Position numbers and translations under genes: made by a program. Below, in pieces: positions 1-9,300 of a stretch of DNA of 64,000 nt (position 1 is its first letter; every line of letters starts with the position of its first letter). The notes beneath the pieces are model-generated. The model had not been told where the DNA came from and ran no database searches. It saw only the letters and a program-made list of their open reading frames with translations. Source of the DNA: Spirosoma oryzicola (GTDB lineage: Bacteria; Bacteroidota; Bacteroidia; Cytophagales; Spirosomataceae); contig NZ_CP089538.1 of assembly GCF_021233055.1 (NCBI RefSeq), forward strand, positions 5,596,501 through 5,660,500, written 5' to 3'.

Positions 1-32
1 CCAAATCGCATAGCTGTAATTAAATTAGATAG

Positions 33-40
33 CAAAAGTA
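33..40 (-). promoter_or_regulatory. Candidate -7 box pointing off the left edge
   Basis: The minus strand reads TACTTTTG, an exact match to the Bacteroidota -7 consensus TAnnTTTG. It points left, out of the window, so a leftward gene probably begins just beyond position 1. No convincing -33 element was picked out. The call rests on the short motif and its place in a non-coding stretch. Confidence 0.3.
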
Positions 41-105
41 GCCATTTTACAAGTTGTATTCTGAAACCCCATAAGCCCGTTCGCTAACCCAATCCATATT
101 TTGGT

Positions 106-113
106 TAATTTTG
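106..113 (+). promoter_or_regulatory. Candidate -7 box for murB
   Basis: TAATTTTG matches TAnnTTTG and ends 21 bases before the murB ATG, which would give a short leader. A -33 TTG at the right spacing is not clear. Confidence 0.35.
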
Positions 114-134
114 GGTACTTACTACGAATAACGC

Positions 135-1160
135 ATGCTGACTATTGAAAGCCGTGTGTCGCTCAAGCCTTACAATACCTTTGGCATTGATGTCAACGCA
201 CGGTACTGGGTTGAAATTAACCAGGAGGCTGATATCCAGACTCTGTTACAATTGACGGAATTTGTCGATACGCCTAAATTGATTCTTGGTGGAGGCAGTA
301 ATGTCCTTCTTTGCCATGATTTCAATGGCTTGGTCGTCAAAATGAATATTCAGGGTATTGAGGTCGTCCGCGAAGACGATGATCATGTATACCTGAAAGC
401 CGGAGCCGGAATAAGCTGGCACGAATTAGTAGCGTTTGCTATTCAGCACGGTTACGCAGGTCTTGAGAATCTTTCCCTTATTCCCGGAACCGTTGGAGCC
501 GCTCCTATGCAAAACATCGGGGCTTATGGGGTAGAGTTGGAACAGGTGTTCGAGTCACTGACCGCCATTCATATACCCACGGGCGAAAAACGTACGTTCA
601 ACCACGCAGACTGCGCGTTTGGCTATCGGGAGAGCGTCTTTAAGCGAGAACTAAAAGGTCAATATATTATTACAACCGTAACGTTTCAGCTCGATAAGCG
701 GCCCACGTTTCACACACGCTACGGAGCTATTCAGGAAACACTGGCCGAAATGGGCGTACCGGAAGACAACTTAACCATAAAAGCTATCAGCGACGCCGTT
801 ATCCGGATTCGGCGTAGTAAGCTTCCTGACCCAGCGCAGATTGGTAATGCAGGTAGTTTTTTCAAGAACCCGGAAATTTCAAAAGAACAGTTTGACGCGC
901 TTAAAGCAGAGTATCCGGCACTACCCGGCTATCCAATTGGCGATAATACGGTGAAAGTACCTGCGGGTTGGCTTATTGAGCAAGCTGGTTGGAAGGGATA
1001 CCGGGCGGGGGATGCAGGCGTCCATGCCAAGCAAGCCCTTGTGCTGGTTAATTACGGCTATGCAACCGGCGATGAAATTTTAGCCCTTGCGAGGAAAGTA
1101 CAGCAATCCGTACTTGAGAAGTTCGGAATTCAGATTTCGCCGGAAGTCAACGTAGTTTAA
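135..1160 (+). CDS. murB: UDP-N-acetylenolpyruvoylglucosamine reductase
   Basis: Cytoplasmic FAD enzyme that uses NADPH to reduce UDP-GlcNAc-enolpyruvate to UDP-MurNAc in peptidoglycan precursor synthesis. Visible motifs are the FAD-binding GGGSN at residues 52-56, IPGTVGAAPMQNIGAYG at about 116-132, the substrate-site YRES at 164-167, GNAGSFFKNP at 237-246 with the likely proton-donor serine at 241, and a C-terminal SPEVNVV holding the conserved glutamate. At 341 residues it matches the long, type I (E. coli-like) MurB. The ATG is close behind a candidate -7 box. It converges on the ROK kinase gene, with a perfect terminator hairpin between them. Identification is secure. Confidence 0.97.
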   Translation: MLTIESRVSLKPYNTFGIDVNARYWVEINQEADIQTLLQLTEFVDTPKLILGGGSNVLLCHDFNGLVVKMNIQGIEVVREDDDHVYLKAGAGISWHELVAFAIQHGYAGLENLSLIPGTVGAAPMQNIGAYGVELEQVFESLTAIHIPTGEKRTFNHADCAFGYRESVFKRELKGQYIITTVTFQLDKRPTFHTRYGAIQETLAEMGVPEDNLTIKAISDAVIRIRRSKLPDPAQIGNAGSFFKNPEISKEQFDALKAEYPALPGYPIGDNTVKVPAGWLIEQAGWKGYRAGDAGVHAKQALVLVNYGYATGDEILALARKVQQSVLEKFGIQISPEVNVV

Positions 1161-1166
1161 TGGTTA

Positions 1167-1210
1167 TCGAGAAGCGAAGAACGGAATAACAATCGTTCTT
1201 CGCTTCTCGA
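1167..1210. terminator. Bidirectional terminator between murB and the ROK kinase
   Basis: A perfect 17-bp inverted repeat, TCGAGAAGCGAAGAACG at 1167-1183 and its complement at 1194-1210, with a 10-base loop. It lies 7 bases past the murB stop and 10 bases from the stop of the converging kinase gene. There is no long T tract. Confidence 0.75.
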
Positions 1211-1219
1211 CAATGATTG

Positions 1220-2134
1220 TTATTCGAAGCAGAGCGATGCTGCACCCAGCAAACCGGCATCGTTACCCAACGTAGCGCGTTTGATCGACAGACCGTTCTT
1301 ATAATAGTCATTAAGCCAGTGGTCGAGCGTTTTCTCAACAGCGGGCAGGATGTAATCAAATGAAGCGGACAAACCACCACCGATCAGGACTTGCTTGATA
1401 TCTAGAATCTTGATCAGCGCAGCCAGACCTTCTCCTAGTATTTCCCCAACTTCGGTCCAGATTTGAAGTGCTAGTTCGTCACCTTCGGCGGCTGCGGCAA
1501 CCAAACCCGTCGTTGAGATATCACCGTCGTTGGGCAAATGGGTTTCGCCCATGTATTCGCTCCGGCGAAGAGCTGCTAGCTCGAGTAATTCTTTTTTGCC
1601 GATGTTGCGCTCCAGCACCCGACCGTTCCGCGACGGAATATGTCCAGGCTCCATCGCATTACCATCACCACCGGTAAAAATTTTCTTGTTGATGATAGCC
1701 GCTCCACCTACACCCGTACCTAATGTGATAAAAATGTAGTTCTCCGTTATCTTCTCTTCTGCGAAATAGTATTCACCCAAAGCGGCAGCGTTAGCATCAT
1801 TTTCCAGAAAAAATGTAACACCGGGAAAACGTGTCGTCAAATTTTCTACAAGCGGAACGCCGTTGATTTCAGGAATAGCCGTTATTTCAAGGGGTACGGT
1901 CCGTTCCCGATTGAGCATACCCGGCAGACCAATACCAACTTGTTTAACTTCCTTGTTAGAAAACAATTGTAAGGCAACGGCATCACCAAAGCGCTCGACG
2001 AAGTGCCCGGACTGCCGCCAGCTAATGGTATCGTGGCTATAGAAATTAGAGATTTTACCCGTATTGGCATCAACGATACCCATTTTGACGTTCGTTCCGC
2101 CGACGTCAATACCCAAATATTCAACAGAAGACAT
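1220..2134 (-). CDS. ROK-family sugar kinase (glucokinase-like)
   Basis: Predicted cytoplasmic ATP-dependent sugar kinase, plausibly acting on glucose or an N-acetyl sugar. The N-terminal phosphate-binding segment GIDVGGTNVKMG is at residues 8-19, the catalytic aspartate lies in ENDANAA (111-117), and the adenosine-site glycine motif LGTGVGG follows at about 138-144. Length (304) is normal for a single-domain ROK kinase with no N-terminal DNA-binding domain, so a repressor role is unlikely. The zinc-binding CxCGxxGCxE motif of many ROK proteins is absent: after EPGHI (162-166) the chain runs SRNGRVLERN with no cysteines. Substrate cannot be fixed from sequence. Repeats of AACAGTTATC lie just before its start. 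Confidence 0.85.
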   Translation of the reverse strand: MSSVEYLGIDVGGTNVKMGIVDANTGKISNFYSHDTISWRQSGHFVERFGDAVALQLFSNKEVKQVGIGLPGMLNRERTVPLEITAIPEINGVPLVENLTTRFPGVTFFLENDANAAALGEYYFAEEKITENYIFITLGTGVGGAAIINKKIFTGGDGNAMEPGHIPSRNGRVLERNIGKKELLELAALRRSEYMGETHLPNDGDISTTGLVAAAAEGDELALQIWTEVGEILGEGLAALIKILDIKQVLIGGGLSASFDYILPAVEKTLDHWLNDYYKNGLSIKRATLGNDAGLLGAASLCFE

Positions 2135-2138
2135 TCGT

Positions 2139-2169
2139 AACAGTTATCGATTAACAGTGAACAGTTATC
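2139..2169. repeat. Direct repeats just upstream of the ROK kinase
   Basis: AACAGTTATC occurs at 2139-2148 and 2160-2169, exactly 21 bp apart, with a related AACAGTGA between them. The block starts 4 bases upstream of the kinase ATG, in the expected 5' leader, so it could be an operator or only low-complexity leader sequence. Confidence 0.4.
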
Positions 2170-2274
2170 AGTTTAGACTGGATGAAGTGGGGTGCAAGAT
2201 ACAAAAGAGTCATTAGTCAACCGTCATCCGGGGCCGGCGGATTGTTTTCTTATTGCCAGAACTGATTAACCGCA

Positions 2275-2949
2275 CTAAAGATCGCCTAATTGGGGACGGA
2301 TAAGAATCTCTTCAACTACGGCACTTTTCGACAACGTATAAGCAGCCCAGGCACTATCAGCCACGTCACTCGCCTTCATGAAACGTTCTTCGGGTAGATC
2401 GGTTCCTTCCCAACTAGCGGTAAACGTTGCTCCGGGTAACAAAGCGGTTACTTTAACTCCGTGCGGCTTTAGTTCTTCCCGCAAAACCCGGCTCATTCCC
2501 AGCAACGCAAACTTCGATATGCAGTAAGAACCTCCGTTTGTGTAAGCGGTAATACTGGCCGTTGAGCAAATCATGAATATGTGTCCCTTCTTCCGAGCGA
2601 CCATATCGCCGACTAGCCCCCGCGTCAGGTGATACGCGCTGCCAACATTCGTGGTCATTAGTTGCTCAAACGTACCGTCGGCTTCGTCTTGAATTTGTCC
2701 CGGCAGAAACACGCCCGTATTATTGACCAGCACGTCAACGGGCCGGTTGAGCGAATGAATGTAATCGAGCAGTGTCGTAACGCCCGCACGACTCGACAGA
2801 TCAGCAGCAAACGGCAACAACCCCGGTCCTTGCAGGCCATCAACAGAGCGGGCACAAACGACAGCATCAAAGCCTTCGGCAACAAACCGATCGACAATAG
2901 CACGACCTATACCTTTGGTGCCACCGGTTACAACAATCAATGGATTCAT
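2275..2949 (-). CDS. Short-chain dehydrogenase/reductase
   Basis: NAD(P)-dependent oxidoreductase of the classical SDR family. The cofactor motif TGGTKGIG is at residues 8-15, NNTG at 76-79, catalytic serine at about 128-131, and the active-site YxxxK as Y141-K145. Its 224 residues are typical of sepiapterin-reductase-like or 3-ketoacyl-reductase-like members. The substrate is not predictable. The next gene (mlaE) is divergent, and the two starts are 142 bp apart. It stands alone on its strand with no operon partner pointing to a pathway. Confidence 0.88.
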   Translation of the reverse strand: MNPLIVVTGGTKGIGRAIVDRFVAEGFDAVVCARSVDGLQGPGLLPFAADLSSRAGVTTLLDYIHSLNRPVDVLVNNTGVFLPGQIQDEADGTFEQLMTTNVGSAYHLTRGLVGDMVARKKGHIFMICSTASITAYTNGGSYCISKFALLGMSRVLREELKPHGVKVTALLPGATFTASWEGTDLPEERFMKASDVADSAWAAYTLSKSAVVEEILIRPQLGDL

Positions 2950-3026
2950 AAACGTGTGTTTAAACCGTATACCTTTCAGGAGCGATAAGGTTTAGTATAC
3001 GGCGCAAGTTACGTTAGAAACCATTC

Positions 3027-3036
3027 TACCTTTGCC
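3027..3036 (+). promoter_or_regulatory. Extended -7 box upstream of the MlaE/MlaF operon
   Basis: TACCTTTGCC matches the Bacteroidota -7 consensus. It also contains the TTG at 3032 that could be mistaken for an upstream start codon. This favours the ATG at 3092 as the start, with a leader of about 50 bases. The same 10-mer recurs at 33525-33534 (minus), 33609-33618 and 47926-47935. Confidence 0.55.
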
Positions 3037-3091
3037 GGGGTTCTCTCGATATGTCGTGTCCAGCCAGGACACAGGTCGCTTACATGCCTTT

Positions 3092-3823
3092 ATGTCACAC
3101 ATAGGTAAATATTTTATCTTTCTGGGTACACTCTTCCGCAACCGGGAGAAATTTCGGGTTTATCTGGGGCTTATCTTAAATGAGTGTACGTCCATTGGTG
3201 TTGGATCAGTATTCATTGTTGCTCTTGTTAATACCTTTATCGGCGCGGTCACCTGCGTTCAAACGGCTTATAACCTCACTAACCCTTTCGTTCCGCATAA
3301 TATTATCGCCCTGATTGTACGGGATAGTACGATTCTGGAGCTAGCTCCTACTCTGACCTGTATTGTATTAGCCGGTAAGGTGGGTTCTAACATAGCCAGT
3401 GAACTCGGCACTATGCGCATCACCGAACAAATCGACGCCTTGGAGGTGATGGGAATTAACTCAAGCTCTTACCTGGTCTTACCCAAGGTCGTTGCCTCGG
3501 TCCTTATGATACCCCTCCTGGTTATCATGGCGGGCTTCCTGTCTATTCTGGGTGGCTACATCGCCGGGGTACTGGCGGGGGTTATTTCGCCGGAAGATTA
3601 CGTATCTGGACTACGTTTCGATTACAATCCATTCGGGGTGACATTTGCACTCACCAAAACCGTTGTGTTTGCCTTTCTGGTGTCAACAATCTCGGCTTAT
3701 CAGGGCTATACCGTATCCGGTGGCGCACTTGAAGTAGGAGCGGCTTCGACAGCGGCCGTAACCAACAGTTGTATTGCTATTGTGGCTGCCGATTTTATTC
3801 TAACGCAGCTTCTGCTGACGTAA
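3092..3823 (+). CDS. MlaE-family lipid ABC transporter permease
   Basis: Inner-membrane permease of the MlaE/YrbE family, which with an MlaF-type ATPase moves phospholipids between inner and outer membrane in Gram-negative bacteria. The 243-residue chain has several hydrophobic segments and the family-typical stretch LELAPTLTCIVLAGKVGSNI followed by ELGTMRITEQIDALEVMGI. The ATG at 3092 is preferred over a TTG 60 bases upstream because that TTG sits inside a promoter-like box. The ATPase gene follows 12 bases later. No MlaD substrate-binding gene follows, so the third component must be encoded elsewhere. Confidence 0.9.
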   Translation: MSHIGKYFIFLGTLFRNREKFRVYLGLILNECTSIGVGSVFIVALVNTFIGAVTCVQTAYNLTNPFVPHNIIALIVRDSTILELAPTLTCIVLAGKVGSNIASELGTMRITEQIDALEVMGINSSSYLVLPKVVASVLMIPLLVIMAGFLSILGGYIAGVLAGVISPEDYVSGLRFDYNPFGVTFALTKTVVFAFLVSTISAYQGYTVSGGALEVGAASTAAVTNSCIAIVAADFILTQLLLT

Positions 3824-3835
3824 TTTATCCGGACC

Positions 3836-4582
3836 ATGATTGAAATCAAGAATATAGAAAAAACCTTCGGCGACCGTCAGGTGCTGGCGGGTATCAGCGG
3901 AACGTTTAAACCGGGGGAGACAAGCCTGATTATTGGGGGGAGTGGTACGGGGAAAAGCGTCTTGCTGAAGTGCATGATTGGCCTGATAAAACCCGACTCA
4001 GGCGAGGTTCTGTACGACGGACGCAATTTTCTGACGACAGGTCTGGACGATCAGAAAACCATCCGGCGAGAAATGGGCGTTCTCTTCCAGGGATCGGCGC
4101 TGTTCGACTCAAAAACGGTATCTGAAAATATTCGTTTCCCGCTCGATATGCTAACCGATCAGTCAACCAGCGAAAAAGAGGATCGAGTGCAGGAATGTCT
4201 ACGTCGGGTTGGTCTGGAAACAGCGGGGGACCGGATGCCGTCCGAAATCAGCGGTGGTATGAAAAAACGCGTTGGTATTGCTCGCGCTATTGTATTAAAC
4301 CCGAAGTACTTGTTTTGTGACGAACCAAACTCCGGTCTTGACCCACTAACATCCATCAAGATCGATCAGCTTATTTCGGAAATTACCGACGAGTATCAGA
4401 TTACAACCGTTGTCATCACGCACGATATGAACTCCATGATGGAGATCGGCGAGAAAATCATGTTCCTTTACAAAGGCAAAAAATTGTGGGAAGGCAACAG
4501 CGATACCTTAACGCAATCGGATATTAAAGAGCTAAACGAGTTCATTTACGCCAACAAATTGCTGCGCGAAATGGAAAAGTAA
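3836..4582 (+). CDS. MlaF-type ABC transporter ATPase
   Basis: ATP-binding subunit partnering the preceding MlaE-like permease. It carries Walker A GGSGTGKS at residues 34-41, a Q-loop glutamine at 85 (FQGSALFDS), the signature SGGMKKR at 139-145, Walker B LFCDEP at about 159-164, and an H-loop in VITHDM. The SGGMKKR form of the signature is typical of the MlaF branch rather than of amino-acid importers. It is probably co-transcribed with the permease. A strong hairpin follows the stop, before the converging nadC. Confidence 0.92.
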   Translation: MIEIKNIEKTFGDRQVLAGISGTFKPGETSLIIGGSGTGKSVLLKCMIGLIKPDSGEVLYDGRNFLTTGLDDQKTIRREMGVLFQGSALFDSKTVSENIRFPLDMLTDQSTSEKEDRVQECLRRVGLETAGDRMPSEISGGMKKRVGIARAIVLNPKYLFCDEPNSGLDPLTSIKIDQLISEITDEYQITTVVITHDMNSMMEIGEKIMFLYKGKKLWEGNSDTLTQSDIKELNEFIYANKLLREMEK

Positions 4583-4598
4583 GGATTTGGTCCAGGTG

Positions 4599-4637
4599 AG
4601 CGCTGGCTGTAGTTTTAATCGAGCTACAGCCAGCGCT
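4599..4637. terminator. Hairpin between mlaF-like gene and nadC
   Basis: A 14-bp perfect stem, AGCGCTGGCTGTAG at 4599-4612 with its complement at 4624-4637 and an 11-base loop, in a 65-bp gap between converging genes. It probably ends transcription from both sides, although T tracts are weak. Confidence 0.65.
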
Positions 4638-4647
4638 TACTCGTTTA

Positions 4648-5481
4648 TTAATAGGCTTTCAGGCTCAAATCAAGGCTTTTGACCTGATGCGTCAATGCTC
4701 CTGACGAAATAAAGTCAACGCCCGTTTCGGCGTAAGCGCGCAGGTTGCTTTCATCAATACCGCCCGACGCTTCGGTGATGAACCGACCATTGATCAAGCG
4801 AACCATATCCCGAATTCCTTCGGGTTTAAAGTTGTCGAGCAGGATAACGTCTACCTGCCCTACCCGCAATACCTCTTCAACCTCACCTTGGTTCCGCGTT
4901 TCAACCTCGATTCGTAGTGAACGTCCGGTTTCGTTCAGGTAAGCCACCGCCTTAGTGATAGCCGCTTCAATTCCTCCGGCATAATCAACATGGTTGTCTT
5001 TGATGAGGATCATGTCGTACAGACCAAACCGATGATTGACAGCACCACCGATCTTAGTAGCCATCTTCTCACAAATCCGGAAATTTGGCGTGGTCTTGCG
5101 GGTATCCAACAGTTTAGCCCGCGTTCCTTCGAGTAGGTCAACCAACTGACGCGTATGCGTAGCAATACCGCTCATGCGTTGCATACAGTTCAGCACTAGC
5201 CGCTCGGCCGTCAGAATCTTACGGGCGTTACCGCTCACCGTCAGAACGATATCGCCCGGCTTTATGCTGGCTCCATCCTGTACTAATACCTCTACCTGAA
5301 GCGTGGGATCGACTTCGGCAAAAACCGCCTGTGCCACTTCGACACCCGCTAGAATTCCTGCTTCTTTAACCAGCAACCGAGCCCGGTTTTGGGCATCCGC
5401 CGGAATGGTCGATAAAGAAGTATGATCGCCGTCGCCAACGTCTTCGGCAAGGGCTAATTGAATAAATTCGTGCAAATCCAT
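4648..5481 (-). CDS. nadC: Quinolinate phosphoribosyltransferase
   Basis: Cytoplasmic enzyme of NAD biosynthesis that converts quinolinate and PRPP to nicotinate mononucleotide, CO2 and pyrophosphate. Supporting motifs are EDVGDGDHTS near the N-terminus, NCMQRMSGIAT, the substrate-binding LLDTRKTTPNFR, and the C-terminal barrel segments VILLDNF and EASGGI. Length (277) is normal. No nadA or nadB lies nearby. A TACTTTCG box overlaps the region 5-12 bases upstream of the ATG, so the transcript may have a very short leader. Confidence 0.95.
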   Translation of the reverse strand: MDLHEFIQLALAEDVGDGDHTSLSTIPADAQNRARLLVKEAGILAGVEVAQAVFAEVDPTLQVEVLVQDGASIKPGDIVLTVSGNARKILTAERLVLNCMQRMSGIATHTRQLVDLLEGTRAKLLDTRKTTPNFRICEKMATKIGGAVNHRFGLYDMILIKDNHVDYAGGIEAAITKAVAYLNETGRSLRIEVETRNQGEVEEVLRVGQVDVILLDNFKPEGIRDMVRLINGRFITEASGGIDESNLRAYAETGVDFISSGALTHQVKSLDLSLKAY

Positions 5482-5796
5482 AAAACGAAAGTAGGTAAAT
5501 TTTAGCGATGCGATCCAATCGAGCTTCGCAAGATGATATTGTTTGGTTAGCGATTGTCAAAAATTGGCATTCGTTTCCAAAAACAGAATAGAATTATACC
5601 TTCGATATACTCGTATACAAGCCCGTTTGGAGGGATATGAACTTTCTCAACATTATTTTATTAGGCAATTCACAACTTCTCTATTTGGTCTTTGCCCGCG
5701 TCCGCTTGCTAAAAAATTGTCCCGGTGCCTAAAATGCGAATGACATTTGCTTTCTATTGAAAAACATACGAAATTTGTTATCCGCTAAAGGAATTT
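5482..5796. other. 315-bp non-coding gap between nadC and the small membrane protein
   Basis: The stretch separates the divergent nadC and the next rightward gene. It contains a -7-like TACCTTCG at 5597-5604 on the plus strand. A 66-codon frame starting with TTG at 5543 has no recognisable product and was not accepted. No RNA gene or repeat was seen. Confidence 0.4.
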
Positions 5797-6183
5797 ATGA
5801 AGCAACCGCGCGTCATACAACGTCTTTCAGGTATTCTACTGGCTTCACTGCTGCTATTTTCGGCAGTATGGGGTCATGGTGGCCTTGTTGAACACCAAGC
5901 GCTAGTTACCAAAAAAGCGGTTGCCGAACACAGCAAAGCGGGCAAATCGACGGATTCCAAATCATCGGACGCCCAACTGAGTACGGCCCACTTTGAAGCG
6001 GTCGTTGCACCGGCAGTTACGTTAGACGGAGGGAGCCAAACGGCCTTTTTACTTCCGGCTCCAACGCTCGTTATCTTATTGCTGTTGAGCGTTCCTTTGC
6101 TCCGGCATTTCACGCTTCCGCATTTTTATTTTTCTTACTTCAAGTACGTTTTCGGGCATCATATTGCCACTAACGCGCCCTAA
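5797..6183 (+). CDS. Small predicted membrane protein of unknown function
   Basis: A 128-residue protein with an N-terminal hydrophobic signal-like segment (about residues 11-26), a polar Lys/Ser/Ala-rich stretch (about 40-65), a second hydrophobic helix (about 85-103), and an aromatic tail with FYFSYFKYVFGHH near the end. No family was recognised. It lies 142 bp upstream of secDF on the same strand, so it could share expression with it, but a role in protein export is only a guess from position. The open frame, ATG and signal-like start support a real gene. Confidence 0.6.
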   Translation: MKQPRVIQRLSGILLASLLLFSAVWGHGGLVEHQALVTKKAVAEHSKAGKSTDSKSSDAQLSTAHFEAVVAPAVTLDGGSQTAFLLPAPTLVILLLLSVPLLRHFTLPHFYFSYFKYVFGHHIATNAP

Positions 6184-6325
6184 CGCAGGCGTGGGCAATA
6201 GGTATTACCTATCCTTCAATTAGTTCTCTGTTCAATTGTGTCTTTGACCCGTAGGTCAGGACATCCATTTCTTTTCGTATCAAGTACCACTTATCCTAAT
6301 CACGGACTACAAACCGTGGAAACCA

Positions 6326-9300
6326 ATGCAAAACCGAACCGGAATACTTATTCTGACGGGTGTAATTGCTGCTATCTGCATTTACTTCCTGTCATTCACG
6401 TTCGTCTCGCGGAGTATCAAAGCCGACGCGGAGGCTTACGCAACCAATAAACAGGGGCAGTTCGACCGGGCCAAAGAGCAGCGCTATCTGGATTCGCTCT
6501 GGAAAGAGCCCGTTTTCTTAGGCAGCACGCTTCAGGAAGTTACCGAGCGTGAGCTTGGCCTTGGCCTTGACCTGCAAGGCGGTATGCACGTTGTCCTGGA
6601 GGTATCGCCAGCGGATATTCTTCGTAGCCTATCCGGTAATAACCGCGATCCTAAATTTAACGAGGCTCTGAAGCAAGCTGGTGAAGATCAGAAGACAAGC
6701 AACACGAGCTTTGTTGACCTGTTTGCCAACAACTTCAAGAAGCTTGCTCCAGACACCAAACTGGCTACGATCTTCGCAACCAGCGCAAACCGCAGCAAAA
6801 TCAACTTCCAGTCGTCCGATACCGAAGTTCGGAAATTGTTGAACGACGAAGTAAACGGTGCTTTTGGCCGTGCGTTCCAGATCATCCAGGCGCGGGTCGA
6901 TAAGTTTGGCGTTGCTAACCCAAACATTCAGCGTTTACCAGGTTCGGGTCGTATTCAGATCGAACTACCCGGCGTAGACAATCCCGAGCGGATCCGCCGT
7001 CTGTTGACGGGCTCGGCCAAACTCGAATTCACGGAAGTATACCGCCTGAACGAACTGGCTCCAGCTATCGAAGGCATGGGTTCTTATCTGTTGCGTGAAG
7101 AAACCGCTCGTAAAGCGACGGCAAAAGCTTCTACACCGGCTACGGGTACCACCGCGCAGGGCAACAGCCTCGAATCACAGTTGGCGCAAGGTTCGAAGAA
7201 AGATTCTACGTCTAAAAGCGATACCGCTGCTACATCGGCGCAGGGTACAGCTTTAACGCAGCTATTCCTGCCCGTTGGACAAGACCAATTAGGGGTTTAT
7301 CTGAAAGATACGGCTCGGGCAAATGCGGTTCTGAACGCACCCGAAGTTCGTAGCCTGTTCCCTGCCGACGCTGTTTTTGCCTGGGACCGGAAAACGTTTA
7401 AAGCAACGGACGGAAAAGAGATTCTGCCCCTTTACTTCCTCAAGAAACCAGGTGGTCGTGCACCACTGGAAGGTGATGTAATTACCGACGCTACCAACGA
7501 CTACGATGATCGTGGCCGTCCTGAGGTGACGATGAACATGAACGCGGAAGGTGCGCGCAAATGGAAAAGCTTAACCGCTGCTAACGTGGGTCGTCCGGTC
7601 GCTATCTTACTTGACAACCTGGTTTATACCGCACCAAACGTACAGAACGAAATTCCGAATGGCCGGTCGAGCATCTCTGGAAACTTCACTGTTGAAGAGA
7701 CGAAAGACATGTCAAACGTACTGAAAGCCGGTAAACTGCCAGCGCCAACGACAATTGTCGAAGAAAGCGTTGTCGGTGCTACGCTAGGTTCAGAAGCGGT
7801 AAGCGCCGGTGTACTTTCATCGGTTGTTGGTATCCTGCTGGTATTTGGCTTTGTCGTATTCTACTACAACCGGGCCGGTGTTATTGCCGATATCGCCTTG
7901 CTCGTTAACCTGTTCTTCCTGTTAGGCGTCATGGCTTCGCTGGGGGCGGTATTGACCATGCCAGGTATTGCCGGTATCGTACTGTCGATTGGTATGGCGG
8001 TGGACGCGAACGTACTTATTTTCGAGCGGATTAAAGAAGAACTAGAGCTGGGTAAAACCTTTAAACAAGCTGTTAGCGACGGTTTCAAGAACGCACTCCC
8101 ATCGATTATTGACTCAAACGTAACAACCTTCCTGACGGGTATTGTCTTGTTTATCTTCGGTACGGGTCTGATTCTTGGCTTTGCCACAACGCTGATCATC
8201 GGTATTCTAACCTCATTGTTCGCGGCTATCTTTATTACGCGTCTGCTGTTGGAGTACTACATTCGTAATGGCAAAACGTTGACCTTTAGCTCGACGTGGG
8301 CAAAAAAACTGTTTGCCGATTCGGATTTTGATTTCGTTTCTCGTCGGAAGCTGTACTATACCATTTCGTCGGTTATCATCGGTGCGGGTATCATTTCTGT
8401 TCTTTTCAGAGGATTTGGTCTAGGCGTCGATTTCAAAGGTGGTCGGTCCTATGTGGTTCGTTTCGAAAAAGCCATTACCACTGACGATGTTCGGAATTCA
8501 CTGGAAGGTGTTTTGGGCGCATCACCAGAGGTTAAAACTTACGGCGGTACGGGTATTGGCGCGAACCAGGTAAAAGTAACGACTTCCTATCTGGTTGACG
8601 ATAACTCGGCAGGTGCTGACAAACGCGCCGAAGCGACCATTTACAAAGGTTTGAGCAGCCTAAAAGGCAATCCGGCGCACATCGAAAGTTCGCAGAAAGT
8701 TGGACCGACCATCGCCTACGACATTCTGACATCGGCGTTATGGTCGATTCTTTTAGCGGTAGCGGTCGTCTTTGTGTACATTCTGATTCGATTCAAGAAG
8801 CTGGCGTTCGGTTACGGTGCGGTAGTGGCTATGTTCCACGATGTACTGATTATCCTCGCTATTTTCTCGATTTTCAACGGCTTACTGCCTTTCTCGCTTG
8901 ACGTAGACCAGGCATTTGTGGGCGCCTTGCTGACAATCATGGGTTACTCGATGAACGATACCGTCGTTGTCTTCGACCGGATTCGCGAATACCTGAACGA
9001 AAACCGGGGTAAGAAAGAAAGTATTCCAACGATCATCAACAATGCGTTGAACAGCACCCTGAGCCGTACGGCGGTGACTGGTTTCTCAACCATTCTTGTC
9101 CTGTTGGTACTCTTTATTTTCGGTGGTGAAACCATCCGGGGCTTCTCTTTCGCGATGCTGATCGGTGTCATTGTTGGTACGTACTCGTCGCTGTTCGTGG
9201 CAACGCCGATTGTGGTTGACGCCTTGAGCAACGATCAGGAAAAAGACAACGGAACGCCGACAACCATCGAAAAGAAAACTGGCTTCGACGCGATTCCGGC

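Noticed and set aside
5543..5743. A 66-codon frame in the gap between nadC and the small membrane protein
   Set aside because: It starts with TTG, has no family resemblance, and its composition looks like non-coding sequence.
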